Made by a program: the position numbers and the translations under genes. Source: Ceratothoa steindachneri (Eukaryota; Arthropoda; Malacostraca; Isopoda; Cymothoidae). Taken from it: 64,000 nucleotides of DNA. Numbering within the stretch: the first letter of the stretch is position 1; every line of letters begins with the position of its first letter. This document shows positions 60,696-64,000 of this stretch, piece by piece. The stretch lies in contig OZ018335.1 in NCBI GenBank assembly GCA_963969495.1, forward strand, positions 85,046,354 to 85,110,353, written 5' to 3'. The notes beneath the pieces are model-generated. The model did no database searches and was not told the origin of the DNA. It saw only the letters and a program-made list of their open reading frames with translations.

Positions 60696-61408
60696 TCATG
60701 CCGCCTCCCATGGACATGCGTGGGCCTCCCCTGTGTTCAGTAGTCGAACTTCAGGGACTTCTTCGATCAGGTCGGCCAGGTGGCGCCCGATCACGTTAGT
60801 GGGTGACACAGAGTGCAGCAGCACGGGGCCGTGGGCGTTGAAGTCGCCCGCAACAAGGATGCTGGAGTGGGATGCGAGGGAGAGCAGCTCCCTAACATCC
60901 AGCGAGTACCACTGGCTCCTGTATATATTGTATACAGCGAAAGTGAGCGGCCCCAGCTGTAGCTCCAGTGCCATGACCTCCACGCCGTCACCACAGTACA
61001 CGGGTGCGGCAATGCTCTTTTGCGGGATGGTGTTCCGTATGAGGGCTGCACAGCCACGCCCATTTCCGTCACCAGCCGGAAGCAAGTGGAGGGTGTAGCC
61101 TGCGACTCGCCATTCAAAGCCGGCGGGCGTGAGCGTCTCCTGTAGGAGAACCAGGTCCAGGTTTCTTGGAAGACGGCTTGCAGCAGCTGATGTTTCTCGG
61201 GGCTGAGGACCTACACATTCCACTGCAGCACCCTCAGAGTGGGCGCTGGCGCGTAGGCTGGGCTATCAATCCGCGCCTCCATCTTGGTTGTGGGCGTGCG
61301 GTGGGTGCAGAGGGTGTTGGGTGGGACCTCTCGGCTAAGTAGATGATAAGGGGGGCTGGAGGCCACCCTCTGTGACTGCGGTGAGTACCTCTTCGTGGAT
61401 GAGTGCAT
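60696..61408 (-). pseudogene. AP-like endonuclease of the LINE
   Basis: It starts LRVLQWNV (Asn of the active site) in the frame ending 61211, then in the next frame LDLVLLQETLT (catalytic Glu), GRGCAALIRNTI, TFAVYNIYRS and SSILVAGDFNAHGPVL (catalytic Asp and Asn). About 175 codons are open. The terminal SDH-type box was not found before the frame ends. The domain nicks target DNA. Confidence 0.88.
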
Positions 61409-62961
61409 CGAGGTCCTGCTCGGTGTGGGCTGCGGTTCCCTGCAGGCGGTCGAGCAGCTTCTTCACCAGCTGTACGACAAACGCGAGGATAACGTCCACG
61501 ATGGCTCTGCCCTCCTCATTGAGTCCCTCGCCATAACCTGGGGGTCCACGTCCAGACCCTGTCAGTGGTTGGGCATTAGGTAGCACCGTGGACTGCTCCT
61601 TGTCTAGGCGGGCGCAGTGGGCCCGACACCTGTGTCGCCCCTCTCTGTGGCTTGGGGACAAAGGAGGTGGGTGGCTGGGTGGAGGTGTGGGCGGAGTTGC
61701 TGGTTGTGCAGCTCCTGGTACCCTCTCTCACTCCCTGCCTGTCCTCTTCCCCTATATCCACCTGACTTGTGCCAGGCTGTTGAGGGAAAGGGGGAATGTG
61801 GCAACCCCACGCCGGCCTGTTTGGTCGTGGCGCTGGCACAAGGCGTTGGTTGCCTTGTTGCTGGGGTGGCCCACGTGATTCCTCCTGCCTCTGCCACTTC
61901 CCCTTCTGTGTACCGCCCAAACGTGTGCCAGGCAGGCCGAGAGTCGCGGGTTGATAAGTAACCCACGACGACCCGATTTGGGGTGGCGTGGCAATGAACC
62001 AACGCTTTCTTCTTTGCTGGGTTTGGGGGGGGGGGCACGTGGTTCCATCTGCTGCTGCCGCCGATGACCCTGTGGCATCCTTCTCCTTTGCTCGGGGCAC
62101 TTCGTGTTTCAAGCGTGGTGCCCCTTGGTGCAGTTGGCGCACCGTTCGGTGGTGGTCTTGCTGGCCTTAAGGTGACCGATACACTCCTCAGTCGGTTGCG
62201 CTTAGCTGCACACACCGAACTTGACGGGGTTTTGGCACATGGCCTGCAAATGCCCGAAGCGCTATCACTTGTAGCATCTCACAGACTCACCCTCGTAGGG
62301 GCGGAGCGGCCCCAGCTGCAAGGTTCAACTTGGGTGGTGGCGGCCCCTCGTACACTACAAGGTCCCGCCTGGTTGGGACATTGTCTCTTTGTGCGAGGAG
62401 CCGTGTTGCCGAGAGCACGTGGGGGTGTGCCTCGACAGCCTGGAGTGGGATAGTGGTGGGATAGCGTTAAAGCACTACCTTGTGCCTCTTTACTCTGGAG
62501 TCGAGCAGGATCAATCGATCTTCCTCCTCGGCAAAGCGGCGCAGCATGGCCTCCGACCCATCGTCCTTCTGGGTGAGGACGTATTCGCTGTTGTGAGTGG
62601 GGCGAATTATTATCTGCAGGCCAGAATGTGCTCTCTCCAGCTCCGTCACAGCCTGGTAGGCACTGGTAGTGTTCCCCTGCTGCACCAGTTTGAACTTGTG
62701 CCGAGGTCCTCGTCGGGAATGAGAGACTGTTACCCAGCCTGCCTTATTCTCCTGCTGATCCTCCTCGGTCTGGGAGCTCTCGTCGATGACGAGGCGACCG
62801 CTTTTGTCGCTGGGGTCCTCCTCGGCCTGTGAAAACTCCGGCTCCAGTGTTCGGGCGGTCCTCTTCAAGGTGGAAGTCTCGGTCGGTGAGGGTGGACTAA
62901 ACCCATTCCGCGTCCGCTTCGCAGACATTGGCGGGGTGGCTATGGACGCCAACCCTTGCAT
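61335..62961 (-). pseudogene. ORF1 (Gag-like, zinc knuckles) of the LINE
   Basis: The N-terminal 164 codons (62961-62467) are acidic and Ser/Thr-rich, with KAGWVTVSHSRRGPRHKFK and ERAHSGLQIIIRPTHNSEYV. After frame changes the knuckles lie around 62280-62090: CYK followed by two stops and RFGHLQAMC, then CIGHLKAS, then CANCTKGHHA with a stop and NTKC, a CX2CX3HX6C third knuckle typical of LINE Gags. The C-terminal part is Pro/Ser-rich and repeatedly shifted. Confidence 0.75.
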
Positions 62962-63317
62962 AGTAGTGTCACTCTTGTTCGCCCATCAGCGCCACGGGTG
63001 CAAAGGAAAGAACAGACCAATGCCCTCTTTACAAGCAGGACAGGAACAGTAGGTATCTCCAATCAACCCGTCCACGCTTGCTTCTGTCTCTTTTGAGAGT
63101 CACGGAAACAGCAGGAATCTCCAATTAGACGGTAGCTGCCCGTATGAGACAAACGAGGCAACAAAGGTTGCCTTCTTGCTCTACTCTCAAGGTCAATAGT
63201 TACCAAATGGTAACATTCTTGGGCGATTAACTCACGTGGAAGTGGTGATGATTCTTTAGCTGCGTCTAGAGTGTCTCGTAGATGCTCTCCCTGCGCTGGT
63301 TGTCAGTGCAGAATTTA

Positions 63318-63880
63318 GTGCAATTTCTTCTAAACATGTTATTCAAAGGTCCTAGCTCAGGAACAACGAAATATTTTATGTTTTTAGGAACGTCATATAA
63401 GGAAAAATGAGGGGAGTATAATTTATTAAGGAAATTGTTAATTAATTTGTCAACTAGATTTAAGGAGTAACAATTATTTTTGAAATACGTTTTTATAATC
63501 TCAAATTCCTGGTGGATTACTGAGTAATTTGAACAAATGGTGTAACCTTTATAGATTAAAGTTTTAATAGCATTTAGTTTATAAGTTAAATCACAGTTAC
63601 TGAAAAAAATTAATTCCTAATCCAGTGAAAGTAGGTTTCCTGTAAATAGAGGTTGTAAGATTATAAGTTAACTTTTCAATAAAAATATCAAGAAATGGAA
63701 GTTTATTTTTTTTTCTATCTCAATTGTAAATTTAATGTACGGATGGTAGGAGTTTATAAAATTGAAAAAATGGTAAGCTTTGTCTAAACTATCAAAAAGA
63801 GTCAGAGAATCATCTACATATATCACGTAAAATACAGGCTTAAATTCAGAAGAGCAGTATTCCATGAAATTATTTTCAGA
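63318..63880 (-). mobile_element. PLE-D, 5' part (RT C-terminal half), minus strand
   Basis: The minus strand from 63880 reads SENNFMEYCSSEFKPVFYVI and YVDDSLTLFDSLDKAYHFF (YxDD box), then YHPYIKFTIEIEKK. In shifted frames TTSIYRKPTFTGLG near 63640 and KNIKYFVVPELGPLNNMF near 63370 follow. It stops at the LINE target duplication, and the endonuclease lies on the far side at 57.2 kb. The RT N-terminal half is missing because the sequence turns to the other strand at 63880. Confidence 0.85.
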
Positions 63881-64000
63881 GGACAGGATTTCTCTCGAGA
63901 TGAACAGCCACATCGTATATTTTTTTTCTTGTCCTTGTTGTTTGCAAGGAACTTACATCGGCACTACTGTTCGCTCATTATATAAGAGGTTTTGTTCCCA
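63881..64000 (+). mobile_element. PLE endonuclease start on the plus strand, running off the window
   Basis: GGACAGGATTTCTCTCGAG and what follows match the minus-strand sequence at 57190-57090. The reading CCLQGTYIGTTVRSLYKRF shows the YIG half. It is head to head with the minus-strand RT of PLE-D. Confidence 0.85.

Larger units (their letters stand above)
57276..63317 (-). mobile_element. I-type LINE (non-LTR retrotransposon), 6 kb, inserted in PLE-D
   Basis: On the minus strand it encodes a Gag-like ORF1 with zinc knuckles, an AP-type endonuclease, RT, RNase H and a Cys/His C-terminus, and ends in a short (AATC)n tail (57276-57291). A target duplication of 8 bp with one mismatch, GCGCAATT (57268) and GTGCAATT (63318), marks the ends. 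It is markedly GC-richer than its surroundings. Domain order with RNase H places it in the I superfamily. Frames are broken in many places, so it is dead. Confidence 0.88.

Noticed and set aside
61588..62453. Plus-strand frames in the GC-rich LINE as genes
   Set aside because: GC-rich DNA lacks stops by chance; the minus strand carries the zinc knuckles and LINE enzymes.

Overview
The window is repeat-rich, AT-rich nuclear DNA of an invertebrate animal, most likely an arthropod and perhaps a crustacean. The reasons are the mix of Penelope-like elements (PLEs), Ty3/gypsy, CR1-like and I-type LINEs, Tc1/mariner and hAT elements, split coding regions with AG acceptors, long (TA)n arrays, and two multicopy protein families I remember from arthropod genomes. 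No bacterial operon, rRNA, CRISPR array or convincing complete host gene is visible. Almost every coding region belongs to a mobile element and most are broken.

Layout. 1-5500: minus-strand end of an LTR element whose gag linker has grown into about 37 units of 87 bp, then its primer-binding site and LTR. 5.5-8.8 kb: unassigned. 8.86-10.63 kb: PLE-A, with an inverted copy of its own 3' end at its 5' end. 12.53-16.87 kb: two copies of a second PLE family head to head, a 4.3-kb inverted repeat. 17.5-19.75 kb: decayed multi-exon gene of an uncharacterised family. 20.3-23.25 kb: two more PLE pieces, head to head. 23.28-23.85 kb: hAT remnant. 24.3-25.6 kb: decayed copy of a second uncharacterised family. 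27.6-28.3 kb: CR1-like LINE 3' end. 29.19-37.37 kb: a nearly full-length LTR retrotransposon with order gag-PR-INT-RT-RNase H (integrase before reverse transcriptase) and a SCAN-like capsid segment, so Gmr1-like; it is flanked on both sides by a direct duplication of about 285 bp. 39.3-41.18 kb: PLE-B. 42.16-45.23 kb: two Tc1/mariner-type elements back to back. 45.3-50.26 kb: an LTR element with gag-like sequence but no visible pol. 50.3-56.1 kb: mostly featureless, with one fold-back element. 56.2-64 kb: a further PLE (PLE-D) split by a 6-kb GC-rich I-type LINE, with another head-to-head PLE junction at the window end.

How they relate. The three LTR elements (4.2, 29-37 and 45-50 kb) belong to one superfamily: their LTRs share end sequences, their primer-binding sites all look like a match to a Leu-tRNA 3' end, and their Gag N-termini share a short conserved block followed by a charged coiled coil. 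They differ in the number of linker repeats (0, about 2.5, about 37) and in whether pol is present. The PLEs share three habits: RT plus GIY-YIG endonuclease, inverted head-to-head joints, and termini next to (TA)n arrays. Several carry a hammerhead-like core near the 3' end. Family names are from memory; no database search was run.
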